A stretch of DNA of 64,000 bases from Cycas panzhihuaensis. Its lineage: Eukaryota; Cycadophyta. A program made the position numbers and the translations under genes. Shown here piece after piece: positions 47,260 through 58,808 of the stretch (position 1 is its first letter; the number at the start of each line of letters is the position of its first letter). The DNA lies in the NCBI GenBank assembly GCA_023213395.1, contig CM041465.1:124565741-124629740 (forward strand). The letters run 5' to 3'. The notes below the pieces were generated by a model. It did no database searches. It saw only the letters and a program-made list of their open reading frames with translations, and was not told the origin of the DNA.

Positions 47260-48322
47260 TCAGTTTCCTATGAAGAAATGGTGCTTTAAAGCTTCCTTAG
47301 TTAGCAGAGAGACGCTCGTTAGGATCAAACCTCAAACCATGAAGCAACTCAATGAGGGCTCCCGATGAGTGGTCCTGAGTTTGATTGACAAGTTTTCGTA
47401 GGCGGGGTAATCTCTGGACTGCTCCAACACTCTCTCTACATGCAGCCCCCTCTGGCCAGGTGAGTTCCGTGCCGTTTCTGATGTACACTCTTCCACGTTG
47501 AGCTGCTCGTTTTATCATATATTGCGGAATTGGTCCCAATACCTGCTCCATCATTCCAAGGTGCTCCAAATCTTCATGGCTCCGGAAAAGAGCATTTCCC
47601 GTGCATAATTCCACCAAAACGCACCCAACACTCCACAAATCACATGGGTAACTCCATCCAATACCCATAATCACTCAGGTGCTCGGTATCCTCTCGTGGT
47701 AACTACCAAGCTATGATGCCAGTGCTCAAATGTAGCTATGATGCGTGGGAATGCAGTTATTCAGGCACCTTTGCATATTCAGAAGAGACGAGAAGCTAAA
47801 GCAACTAACACCAAGCTTATATGATTAGACCTCCACATAAGACCGGTGATCATTTTTACGTAAACTTGGTCCAAGCTTTTCACAAACAATGCACACATGG
47901 TTACGATAACTAAACCAATCCTTGAACTGTAAGCAGCCCCGGAATTCATTCCCATCATACTCTGCCAACGTGCGGAGAACATCAATTCCAATCATAGCTG
48001 CAACACCATATTTCGGTACACTGCGTATAACCTTGATGGCTACACACTCTCCCTTTTCACGATCCCAACAATCTAAAACTCTTCCGTAAGTTCCTTTGCC
48101 CAGTTTGCCAATAATCTTGTATCGAGGTGTTAAATTTTCTCCAACCTCAAATACGTAATGCCCGTCTTTGTCATCTGGTCGCCATGGAGGGGATGCAAAG
48201 CGCATAGAAGATGAAGAACAACAAGAAAGAGCACGGCCATGAATCGGCCCCTTCTCCTTCTCGTCATCCTCCCTTCTCTTCCCGTTATTGTTAGGTCGTT
48301 TATAGTAATCTGCGCTCCCCAT
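47260..48322 (-). pseudogene. LAMMER-type (CLK/AFC) protein kinase, intronless and internally deleted
   Basis: LAMMER kinases are nuclear dual-specificity kinases that phosphorylate SR splicing factors. From ATG 48,322: a short variable N-terminus, then SPPWRPDDKDGHYVFEVGEN, typical of plant AFC proteins. The glycine loop GKLGKGTYGRV and the VAIK lysine follow, then WFSYRNHVCIV and KLGPSL. Four residues usual after that Ser-Leu are missing. A stop falls after RSYVEV near 47,825. The catalytic loop (HTDLKPEN) and DFG region are absent. A remnant of the activation segment (FEH...VVTTRGYRAPE) reappears at about 47,680-47,740. A one-base loss shifts the frame before IMGIGWSYPCDLWSVGC. The LAMMER box reads EHLGMMEQVLGP at 47,531-47,566. 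Another frameshift precedes the end (EALKHHFF, stop at 47,260). Plant LAMMER genes normally have many introns; none is seen, so a retrocopy is likely. Confidence 0.88.
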
Positions 48323-49312
48323 AACAAATCCTCAGCTAAGAGACCAATCAACCAATTTTTCCAGCGTGTGTATCGAATTTCAGAAATTATTACATTCCAG
48401 GTAAGGACATTGTCCGGATAACAATATCCACAAATTAGAGCGCTTAATGGCAGAAACCATAGAATCCTGATATCTTTCCTATGCGACCTACCATTATATG
48501 CATCCATTTATGCCTGTGGCCGGCTTTAGAGGTGAGGCGAGCCACAACACATACACTTCAGTCATATCTTTATTCAAGACCTCTTTCTTCTTCTAACTCC
48601 TCGTTCTCTTCCCCTTATGGAAGGATAGAGTACAGTGATTTCATCGCGGACGGCTATGGCCTTGCTAATATTTATCATCGTCCCAAAAAACAAAAATCAT
48701 TTAGACTACATTGTGGACGCAACAAAGGAAAACATGATACACTAAGTGAAATAGAATTATAATTCACTTGCTATACATGCTTGATACGTTAATGCTCTCA
48801 TTTATTTAAAAGTAGATGCTTGATACATTAATGCTTCCATTTATTTAAGTATAACAGTTTGTATTCTAACTTCCTCTAGAACCTTCTCTTAAAACCCTAC
48901 TACCATGTCTCTTTTTTGCAATTGTTTAGGTACTTATTTGTAAAGGACATGGTTCCCAATAGGTTGGGCCTCTATTGATGGAAATGCAAGATTGAAAGAA
49001 AACATGGGGCAATAACATGGTATTCAAAGACAACTTGCATATTAAGAACTAAGATCCTCTCAAACATAATTAATGAAAACTAAAACAATCTTAGATAGTG
49101 TCTTAATGACAAGACAATATAAATAAGAGCAAAAGAGTACAAATAAATCATAATAAATACAAATAATGGAAGATAGAAAGAACTTGAACTGTTACTCCTT
49201 AGAAATGTGATTTACGGATAAAGATTTGAGATAGATGTTATTGACAAGATTATCGATGGCTTTGCCATGGATGATAGAAAGATGATATGTACCATTACAA
49301 ATAACCTCAATT
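48323..49312. other. no firm feature; small open frame 48,481-48,762 (+)
   Basis: Upstream of the kinase start. A 93-codon plus frame has less AT-biased codons than its surroundings (ending RPKKQKSFRLHCGRNKG) but no domain I recognise. It may be relic 5' UTR or promoter DNA copied or retained with the kinase. The rest is AT-rich. Confidence 0.3.
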
Positions 49313-49317
49313 ACTAC

Positions 49318-49430
49318 TGTTAGAAGTATTAATGTAATCTTTATGTTCTTTTTAAAGTTTATGTTTAAGTCACATGTCTAAATGTGTATTTAAGTTATTA
49401 TAATGTTTAAACTTTAAAGTTTTTTAATTT
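49318..49430 (+). repeat. 5' LTR of copia C, first 113 bp only
   Basis: Aligns with 54,766-54,878 with few differences, then homology stops at once at a T-rich run. About 337 bp of LTR and the PBS are not found before gag. Confidence 0.85.
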
Positions 49431-50487
49431 CTTTTTTTATTTTGATTTAAATAAAACGATACCCCCCCTTCCCTTGTTATATTTTGATTTAATATAAATC
49501 AATACCCCCCCCGCCTCCTCTATACTTTATTAATAATCAAAACTTTATTACATTTTAAATTTAAATCAATTCACCTTCCCTTAACTATATTCTCTATTAT
49601 TAAATCTAACCCCCTCTTAATATTACATATATTTATATATATATACTTTTTAAAGCCTAATCAACTTAGGCTAAATCAATATTCTCTATATATTTTAATT
49701 TCCCTCCCTTATTATAAAATAATACACTTTTTTTTTTTTTTTTTTTTTTAATTATTATATCAAACCCTTTTTTTATTATATTTATTATAATCACCCTCCC
49801 TAACTACATTTCTTTTAATACCAAATCAGTCCCCTTTATAACTTCATTTAATGTTGATATAAACCTTCCTTTAATCTCCTCCCTATATTAATCTCCCTCT
49901 ATTTTAACATTAAAAACAATGTATCTTCCCATTACAAAATACCTCTTTAATATATTAATATCTTTTTTAATTAAATTTTCATTTTTAATCAATAAAAACT
50001 CTTTATAACCCCCATTAAATATTTGGATATTTAATCTCTTTCAACATTAGAGTTATGTTCTAATCAATAAAATTTTCTTTAATTTAATTTACTTGATAAT
50101 CAATAAATTTTTTTTAGCAAACATTTATTTTTTAAGGGGAACTTTTTTATTAGGACTGTTTTAATCAAGGGGGACTTTTTATTTCTTTAAGGATTTGTTT
50201 ATTTTTTCAGAATAAGGGCAACTAATTTGTTTGTCAAAGGGGGACTATTTATCAAAGAGGATTGTTTATCAAAGGGGACTATTTCTTAAGGAGGATATTT
50301 GTTTAAGAACATGCCATTATTTATTTAAGGGAAAAGCAAGTAAATATATATTACAATTCTTTCTTTTTCATTTTTTAAAAAATTATGCCTGTTAAATTAA
50401 TCTAATAATTAGTACTTTTAGAAAGTGATTATTTTTTCGACCACCTTCATATTATTCAATCTTCAATCAAACCTCATAACTCCCAAT
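49431..50487 (+). other. leader of copia C: pyrimidine-rich, T22 run, degenerate repeats
   Basis: About 49,431-50,110 is C+T-rich with recurring TTTGATTTAA plus C-run motifs and a T22 run (49,728-49,749). From about 50,138 to 50,310 a degenerate unit like CAAAGGGGGACTATTTAT recurs five or so times. No reading frame. Confidence 0.6.
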
Positions 50488-53400
50488 ATGACATTAATGC
50501 CAGGGACAACCACTTGTGTTCTAATTCCAGTATTAACTGGCTCAAACTATGCCGATTGGAGGAATCACATATCTCATCAGTTCAAACAATAAAAGATATG
50601 GCGATATGTGACAGGTGAATTTAAGAAACCAAAAGAAGATGCTACAGGGAGTTATATGGTATATCTGATGAACTCAGATGCAGCCTTAGGCACCATATTA
50701 AATTCACTCTCACAAGAAATCAGTCAGCAATTTTTTGAAACAGATGACTTGGCCACTGTCTGGGAAACCTTGCAAGAAAAATATGACAAGGTTGATACAC
50801 ATCAAGTAGCTGTCCTAGAACAGCAATTGTATAACCTTACTTTTGACGATTTTTTTAATGTTGAGGATTTTTTAAGTAAAATTTAATTAATTAATAAAGA
50901 TTTAAGAAATTGCATTAAATATAAAACTAAAGAAGATGATACTGAGAAAATAATCACGCATATTAAAGACGATGATAGACTAGTACGTCTTGCAGTAAAC
51001 AAATTACCAAAATATTTTAATCTCTATAAAACTGCTAGACAACAAGCTGGCAACCCACCTATAACATTCAATCAGTTGATAAACTAGCTGATTGAATATT
51101 AAATTATGTTAATTCAAACAAGCGCATTAAAAGATCCTTCACATGCTTTATTTTCTAAAACTAAGCCACAATTTAAAAACAACCAACAGAATAATTTTCA
51201 TAATAATCTAAAATTTTAGAAACCTCATAGAGCTTCACCATCTAATTCATAAAATAATGTTAAGTATTCTAGTCCAACTAAACACCATAATACTTCTAAT
51301 TAGTTCTTTCATAATAGGAATAATGTAACTTCTTCTTAGAACACTAGTTGTACCTATTGTCATAAAAAAAGCCACACTATTGATGTCTGCAGAAGTAGAA
51401 TAGCTTCAGAAGCATGGAAAGCTTCCAAGGGATTGCAAAATCGACCTCAATCCCATTCTCAATCACAACCCCAAAATCGATAAACTCATATTCGCTCTTT
51501 AGCAGCAATAACTTCTGCATTTATTGCCCCTATAAATTATCCACTACAGTGGATCCTTGACTTCGGTGCATCCCATCACATGAATGAACACTAGAAAAAT
51601 TTAAACACTTATCAATCTGAAACGAACTCTGAAGAAGAGATTTCTTTCGGAAGTGGTAATCAACTTAAAGTCAAAGGATCAGGTGATGTTATCTTAAAAG
51701 ATGGTTCAATCAAAGACGTCTTTTACGTACCTGGTCTGTCACTAAACATACTCTCTGTCTATCAAATCTGCTAGAAAGACCTTATCGTCAAATTCTGGAA
51801 AAATAAATTTATCATTAAGGAACTGTTAAACAAATTCATACATATTGCCTCAGGACCTGTTGATTATAACACAGGTCTCTATAGTCTAATAAGTCTAAAA
51901 AATAACAAATCAAAATCTTTTAGTGCCTTTATTACCAAATCTGACTCAGTCAACAAACTTTGGCATGCACGATTTAACCATACAAGTTATTGCAAACTGC
52001 AATATTTAAAGAAGCATGAAATGGTTCATGGTCTACCACCCTTGAACATTGTTTATGGTGTTTGTGAAGCCTGTGTGACAGGTAAACAATGCATGGATCC
52101 ATTTCCACATAAAACTCAATTCAGAGCAACATTTCCACTTGAACTTGTTCACTCTGACATATGTGGACCCTTTCATGTAACATCATTCTCAGGTTCTCAT
52201 TATTTTGTTACATTTATAGATGATTATTCAATAAAATGTTGGGTTTACATGCTCAAAACACGTAGTCAAGTGTTTGACATTTTTGTTGAATATAAAACGT
52301 TAGTTGAAAATCAATCAAATTCAAAAATTAAAATATTTCAATCTGATAATGCTAAGGAATATTTAAGTGGAAAATTTATTTCTTTCTGCAAATCACATGG
52401 AATTCGATTTCAATATTCCGTTGCATACACACCTCAACAAAACGGTGTTGCTGAACGCAAAAATCGTACTCTTGTTGAGATGACTCGTTGCATGTTACAT
52501 GCAAAGAATCTAGATATAAAATTATGGGAAGAAGCAATTAACTGCTCTAACTATTTATTAAATCATTTACCTAGTAAATGTCTATAGAACGTTACTCCAG
52601 AACAAAAATAGTCTGGAAGAAAACCATATATCAATCATTTACAAATCTTTGGCACTATTGCGTGGGGATACATCCCTCACAAAAAATAAAAAAAATTAGA
52701 CCCAAAAAGTTAAAAATACATCTTCATTGGATACAACGAAGAGAGTAAAGCTTATAGACTCTTAGATCCAGTCACGAATCAAATTTCTATTTTGTGTGAC
52801 GTAATATTTGATGAAGAAGGATCTTCTTTAACATCTACTTATGTAGAACTTCTTGTTAAAAGTTTGTTAACCAATACCTATTTGGTTGACCCATCTGACA
52901 AACAAGCTAATCTAGAAGTTATAGAATCTTTATCAACTCAAGTCCAAAATTAGACTCTAACCAAACCTACTAAAATAGATCCTTCTCTTCAAGCTAGTTC
53001 ATCAAATCAATCTGCATCTTTAGAAACAGTTACTCATATGCAACCTGTTTGGGTAACGAAAATGCTTGCTGATGCTAGATCTGATGTAAGTAATCCTACC
53101 GATATCAGATGCACATGTGCTCAAAAACTACATGCTAATTTTGCCTTAATGGCAAAAATAATGGATAACAATGATCCTAGAACATTTAAATAAGCTAGCA
53201 ACAATTATGTATGGCAAGACGCTATGCAGACTGAATTTGATACTTTAATTAAAAATTTAACTTGAGATCTTGTTCCTCTCCCACCTGGGAAAAATGCAGT
53301 CGACTGTAAATGGGTCTACAAGACAAAATATAACTCAACAGGCACAGTTGAAAAATATAAAGCTCACCTTGTTGCAAAAGGCTTTTCACAAATAGATGGC

Positions 53401-54717
53401 ATTGATTATAATGAAACCTTTGCCCGAGTTGCAAAAATGAATACAATCAAAATAATTATTGCTCTAGCAGCCAAATTTAGTTAGAAAATCCACCAAATGG
53501 ATATTAAGAGTGCTTTCTTGAATGATAATCTCAAAGAAGAAATCTATATATTCCAGCCACCTAGATTTATTAAAAATCCTAATTTAGTTGACAAACTTAA
53601 GAAATTAATTTATGGTTTAAAATAAGCTCATCGAGCTTGGTATACCAAAGTCGATGATTATTTAATTCACATTGGATATAATAGATATATTAGTGATCAA
53701 AATCTTTATTTTAAATGTAAAAATGAAAATCTTACTATTCTAATCCTCTATGTTGATGACATTATCATTACTAGATCATCAACTCATAATATTCATCATT
53801 TAAAAATCTACTTTAATGAACAATTTCGAAATGACCGATTTAGGTCTATTATATTACTTTCTTAGTCTACAAGTTTATCAACATCATTCAAATATAACTA
53901 TGTCTCAACCTAAGTATATTCTAGACTTAATTCAGCGGTTTAACATGGAAAATACTAAACCCATATCTAATTCGTTACAATCAGGAGTCAAACTATCTAC
54001 TGATTGACCATCACTTTTATGTGATCCTACACTATATAGATAACTAATTAGTAGTCTTATCTATCTAACTCACACCCACCCTGACATTTTCTATGCTGTC
54101 ACTTTATGTTCTTGTTATATGCAATAGCCACATGAATCTTATTGAAAAGCAGCTAAACGTATCTTACGTTATGTAAAACATACTGTATTTTATGGTTTAA
54201 CTTATAATTTTTGTAATAAACCTCTAACTTTAACTGGATATACTGATTTTGATTGGGCAAGTGATATAAATGATCACAAATCTACTTTAGGTTTTATATT
54301 TTTTATAGATTCCTCACCTATTACTTAGTCTCGTAAGAAAATGTAGGCACTTACTTTATCCACAACTGAAGTAGAATATTGTGCACTTGTTGAAGCTGGT
54401 AAAGAAGCACTTTGGCTCAAATCTTTACTAAATGAAATTGGTCTATCTCTAAACTCTTCCATTGAACTTAAAGTTGATAATTAAGGTGTAATTGCTATAG
54501 CTACAAATCCAGTTTCACATTCTAGGACTAAGCATATTGAATTACATCAGTATTTTATTCGCAATCTAGTTACTAATAATCTTATTTCTTTGTTTTATTA
54601 TCTAACAGATCTACAGATTGCTGACATTCTTACGAAGTCTTTAACTGAAGTAAAGTTTCTAAATCTCAAAGATCTGTTGCAGATAAAAGAAGTCTCCACC
54701 AAAGGGGGATCACCATA
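50488..54717 (+). pseudogene. copia C gag-pol (broken by stops)
   Basis: ATG at 50,488. Gag contains TGSNYADWRNHISHQF and, after an early TAA, the open block 50,608-50,886. Zinc knuckle CTYCHKKSHTIDVC is complete at 51,349-51,390. The protease site reads DFGAS (51,559-51,573) where DSGAS is usual. Integrase is open at 52,021-52,587: HSDICGPF, FIDDYSIKCWVYML, FQSDNAKEYLS, and TPQQNGVAERKNRTL, so all three acidic residues (D, D, E) are present. RT: VDCKWVYKTKYNSTG, an IHQMDIKSAFLN-type block, and catalytic YVDD at 53,749-53,760. RNase H: GYTDFDWASD, STTEVEYCAL, SRTKHIELHQ, ADILTKSL; stop at 54,715-54,717. Stops mostly sit at Gln or Trp positions. Integrase is the best-kept domain. Confidence 0.93.
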
Positions 54718-54756
54718 ATGAAGACGTTTTTTTTCTACAGCATAAAAGTTTACATT

Positions 54757-54765
54757 AAAGGGGGA
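54757..54765 (+). other. polypurine tract of copia C
   Basis: AAAGGGGGA directly before the 3' LTR. Confidence 0.85.
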
Positions 54766-55215
54766 TGTTAGAAGTATTAATATAATCTTTATGTTCTTTT
54801 TAAAGTTTATATTTAAGTCATATGTCTAAATGTGTATTTATGTTATCATAATGTTTAAACTTTAATGTTTATTAATTTATCTTATGTGAAAGGTGGTTGA
54901 AATGAGGAACTGCATTTCAACAAGCCTTTCTTTATATAAATTCATCTCCTAGATTCAAAGAGATGGTTCTGAGAATCTAGGAGGGTTGTCTAAATGCCTT
55001 TTACAAGGTTGGTTTAGGTGTTAGGTGGTTTATGTGTTTGGTTTCTTGTTTCTCACTTTGCTTAATAAAACTACAAATTTAGGAGGTGGTTTTTCTTCCC
55101 CAGAAGGGGTTTTCCACCTGTCAAACTGGTGTACGTATGTAGTATTATCTTGTTACCTGTGTTTCCTTGTTTTATGATTCTGTGATTACATTGTACATGT
55201 GCCCTTCTTTATACA
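54766..55215 (+). repeat. 3' LTR of copia C
   Basis: 450 bp, TGTTAGAAGTATTAATATAA to CTTTATACA, then ACTAC. It carries a stem-loop GGAGGTGG...CCACCT at 55,082-55,120, with an inner CTTCCCC/GGGG pairing, shared with the copia A LTRs. Confidence 0.92.
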
Positions 55216-55220
55216 ACTAC

Positions 55221-56270
55221 CAAAGGGTCACGTTAACAAAAATAAAATTTATAAAGGTAAATTTATTATTAAGTTAACTCAAAAGAAGAATGAGGTAACT
55301 TGGGTGAAAAGAACAAAGATAAATTATTTGATTACATATTAAATTAACTTACATTTTAATATCTTCTAAGCTATTTGAGCCATGGAAGCAACCTTCATTA
55401 AGGTTTTCTAAGTTAATGAGGCAAGTTTCAAAGGCTATGGTATTCAAAATATGGATGTAGATATCTAGATTAAGGGAAGAAATTTTAGTTCCAATGGGAA
55501 TTTAAGATTCTTAACCATAAATAAAAGGAAATATAATAAATCCATTAGGGGTCATGACAATGGCTCAATTGAGATATAAGGACAGATAAATTTGACAATG
55601 CAAATCAATTTTATATTTATCAATGACGATGTGAAATGCAAGGTAGACATAAGTAGTATTTTTGGTGATGGAGGTATAAATGTTGAATATGCTATGATAT
55701 AGACATAAGACATAAGAATAATTGGTCATGAAAAGAGGTAGAGATGACAAGGAAGTCAATGGTATAAATGAACATAATGAATATGGGCATTTTAGAAATA
55801 GAGTCATGGAGTGTTAACATAATGGGAATTAAGGGTATTATAATAAATGTGATGATCTTGAAATGCAAGTAGCGATGGTGTAGATGGTAGTAAAAGAAAT
55901 AATGTTGGGAGGTTAGCCTTGATTAGAGGTTGTAAGAGAGTTAAATTCAAGAACAAGACTAACTTGGATATAATAAAGGGTGTTAAAACTGATATCTATA
56001 AGGACTAAACAAAATGATAACTATTTGGTAATAAAAAGTAATATGGTAGTTGATAGTTAGGTGTTGCTAATATTAGTAGTAAGAATAAACTTATGGGGAA
56101 TAATAGTGCTAAGTAGGATGGGATGGTATTATTTTAAGGCATATACTTAGGTATATATAGTTACCTTGTAATCTTATGTGGCAATTAGGGAGTCAATGAA
56201 CCATCTCATGGTAAGATTTCCATAAATATAAATTAAATAATTTACATAAACTTTGCACCAATTACATGCA
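55221..56270. other. no recognisable feature
   Basis: AT- and purine-rich DNA after copia C. The 80-codon minus frame at 55,565-55,807 looks accidental. Confidence 0.4.
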
Positions 56271-56274
56271 TACA

Positions 56275-58035
56275 TATACATAAAAGTTATAGGAGATTAC
56301 CTAAGAGCCATCAAAGTACAGAAATCATTTTCATGTGTAATAAAGGCTTAAAATTTGTTAAGGAACTCCTCACAATAGATGTCTCTAGAGTAGATGGATT
56401 AATATAAGAGAATGAGAAACCAACACATAGTTCTAAGGCCTATTCAACAAAGAAGGACACATATCTAGAGGTTATATTATATGTAGATATTATCTATTAT
56501 TATATGGCAAAGTTAGTTACTTGAGATTTGATGGCTTGTGACAGTGCATTAGTAAAATTAATTATATTCAAAGATATGATAATAGATAATATGTTTGTAT
56601 TGGATAATATGCCTAATGTAACATTACAAGAACATGCATGCTAGAAAAGTATATGAGGAGTATTATGATGACTCTAATTACATATCAATTTAATAATCTC
56701 AAAATTTACAAAAATAAAGAGGATGATTACTATATAAGCAATGTAATATTTTATGTTTGAGAAGACCAAGCTACTTTATAAATGATAAATACTACTACAA
56801 CCAAAGCACCTTTGGAGGGTGAAGGTGGACCTTCAAATACAAAGTTAGTAAGAAATACCATGAAGGGGAGAAAGAGGAAAAATCCACCAATAAGACATTA
56901 AAGAAGGGAAGGGAAAGAGAAAGTAGAAGAAACTTACTTGAACTCCTTTCACACAGGCAATTTCTTAACAAAAAATAATATGGGTCTATTTGAAAGAGGA
57001 AAAAGGTTGATAGTAATGATGAAAGATATAAATTATGAACCATCTCCTTCTCCTTCCAAATTAACAAATAAGTAGCACTCTCCTATTAGACTAGGGCCAA
57101 GACCCATCACAAAGGTGATATCATTTCAATTATTCTTAGAGAGAAGGGAATTTATATAAATATTAAGGGAGGATGGATATTCATAGGAGGAGTTAAATTT
57201 AGCCTCCTTTGAACAAGCAAAATCACCTAAGGGTATCAAAATTCTAGTAGAAATTAAAGTGAATAAAGAAACGACAATCCTCACAAAAACTTAAGAAAAG
57301 AAGGTTAACGAGTCATCTCTTTAATAATAACATAGTCATCACTCTCAAGAACATGAATAGGAAGAATAGAGGTAGATTGTGGATTGAATGTCAAGGGAAG
57401 ATAATGAAACACCTTCATAACTAGGTAAAGAAGTGATAATCAACCTATAGTTTAACCCTTAATTTGTTGAATGAATGAAGGACATGTAATTAACATTAAC
57501 TCCTATGTAATTGTTAGTGTTTGATAAGGTCATTGAAGAAAACTTTTATCCATGGGAGAAGTAAGTCACAAGTATAAAGAAAGCCATTGTTAATGGAAAA
57601 AAGAAAATCAAAATAGTTTTATGGTTAACGAAAGATGACATAATAGTAGAATTTGCAGACTTGTACTTGGGTATTAGGCAGTTAGTAAAGGATAATGTAT
57701 TTACTCTATAATCTTAATTATAATAGATAATCCAAGAAAATGAAGCCTTGAGAGTAGAGAACTCAACTCTAAGTTTGAAGTTAGACCAGTTCAGGGACAC
57801 ATAGCAAGGGGTTATGAGACAAGTACTTAGAGAAAGGATTAAGTTAGAAATGGACATGATAATCAAGACCTTAATAGTTGCTACAAGAGTTTTATAATTA
57901 GCCAAAACCTATTCAGATAAGATCTTTAAGGAGGACGAATTCATGAGACCTCATTTATGGAGAATTTTTGCTAATTTTCTTCTTATACAAGAAAATCTAA
58001 AGACTAGAAAACATGGCTATCAAAATAAAAGCAAC
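56275..58035 (+). pseudogene. unrecognised long decayed reading frame, heptad-like C-terminal part
   Basis: Plus-strand translation, allowing stops and a few frame changes, stays protein-like for about 1.7 kb. About 56,280-56,640: FMCNKGLKFVKELLTIDVSR and DTYLEVILYVDIIYYYMAKL. About 56,800-57,080: a basic, Lys/Arg-rich part (KGRKRKNPP) and DINYEPSPSPSKL. About 57,530-57,700: FDKVIEENFYPWEK and VEFADLYLGIRQLVKDN. About 57,730-58,020: a heptad-like stretch, QENEALRVENSTLSLKL, ending FANFLLIQENLKTRKHGYQ. I know no family with this order. It could be an accessory ORF of a retroelement or a host gene copy. It ends about 280 bp before the copia D LTR. Confidence 0.4.
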
Positions 58036-58311
58036 ATATACTATATAATTGAATCAATAAAAAATATTCTTATAACTCAAAATTAATGTTGTTGAGGAAT
58101 AAACCAATAATAACATAATTCACAAGCCATTCATTCATAAATAGTAACATATTTTGGAAGTAGGGATAGATAGAGGTATAATAGTGGTAGGAAATGCTAA
58201 GGACCTAGAGGCTGCCTTAAATAATTATGTGGTGGAAATATTTCTATCATCCTATCTCTAAATTCAACTATATTGCAAGAGGGAAAAATCATGTATAACT
58301 AGGAATTCTTG
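58036..58311. other. no recognisable feature
   Basis: AT-rich spacer up to the presumed left target site (ACAAT, 58,312-58,316) of copia D. Confidence 0.4.
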
Positions 58312-58316
58312 ACAAT

Positions 58317-58794
58317 TGATAGAAGAATCAATGTTTATTTCATTAATTCATTAATCTTTGTACTATTAATGTTAATGATATAAATATTTGTTATGAGGGC
58401 TTCATTACATATAAATAGGTTAGTTCACAACTTAATGTTGTGAACCTAGTAATGTGGGGTATTATTTTATCCTCATATAAAGGTGTCATAGATTACTAAA
58501 ATAATGTAAGGTATATTTGACATCTTTGCATGTCTTTTTGATTCACCTTCCATATTTTGTAACTGCCTCCATTTTGTCTTATGTGCGAGGTATTCTCAAT
58601 ACTATAGTGGGGTAATTTTTCATGAATGATGAATGGAATACATACTTTTGATTTAGAGCATTCAAGATCAATTCTTATGCTTTCACTTTAATATTTTATC
58701 TTTATTTTTATTTTTCCAATTGAAAGACTATTAATGAGGATGTTGTGAGTCTTGAACTTGGGTTCCAAACTAGGCAGATATCCATTCTCTATCA
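58317..58794 (+). repeat. candidate 5' LTR of copia D
   Basis: The right end is firm: CTATCA two bases before a perfect PBS. The left end is inferred from the matching inverted terminus TGATAG at 58,317, giving 478 bp. The partner LTR is outside the window. Confidence 0.55.
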
Positions 58795-58796
58795 CT

Positions 58797-58808
58797 TGGT
58801 ATCAGAGC
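58797..58808 (+). other. primer-binding site of copia D
   Basis: TGGTATCAGAGC, an exact iMet PBS, 2 nt after CTATCA. Confidence 0.9.

Larger units (their letters stand above)
49318..55215 (+). mobile_element. copia C, 5' LTR truncated
   Basis: Starts TGTTAGAAG at 49,318 and ends TATACA at 55,215. Both ends are flanked by ACTAC (49,313-49,317 and 55,216-55,220), a perfect 5-bp target-site duplication, so both true ends are present. The 3' LTR is 450 bp, but only the first 113 bp of the 5' LTR remain. The rest of it and the PBS are gone or replaced. gag-pol runs 50,488-54,717. Related to copia A. Confidence 0.93.

Noticed and set aside
49728-49749. T22 run considered as the poly(A) tail of a minus-strand retroposon
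   Set aside because: No element body or target-site duplication could be paired with it. The same holds for the A17 run at 44,442-44,458.
55221-55240. Alternative right end of copia C LTR at TTAACA (55,238)
   Set aside because: It would give pretty TGTTA/TAACA ends, but the flanking 5-mer would not match. Ending at 55,215 gives a perfect ACTAC duplication.
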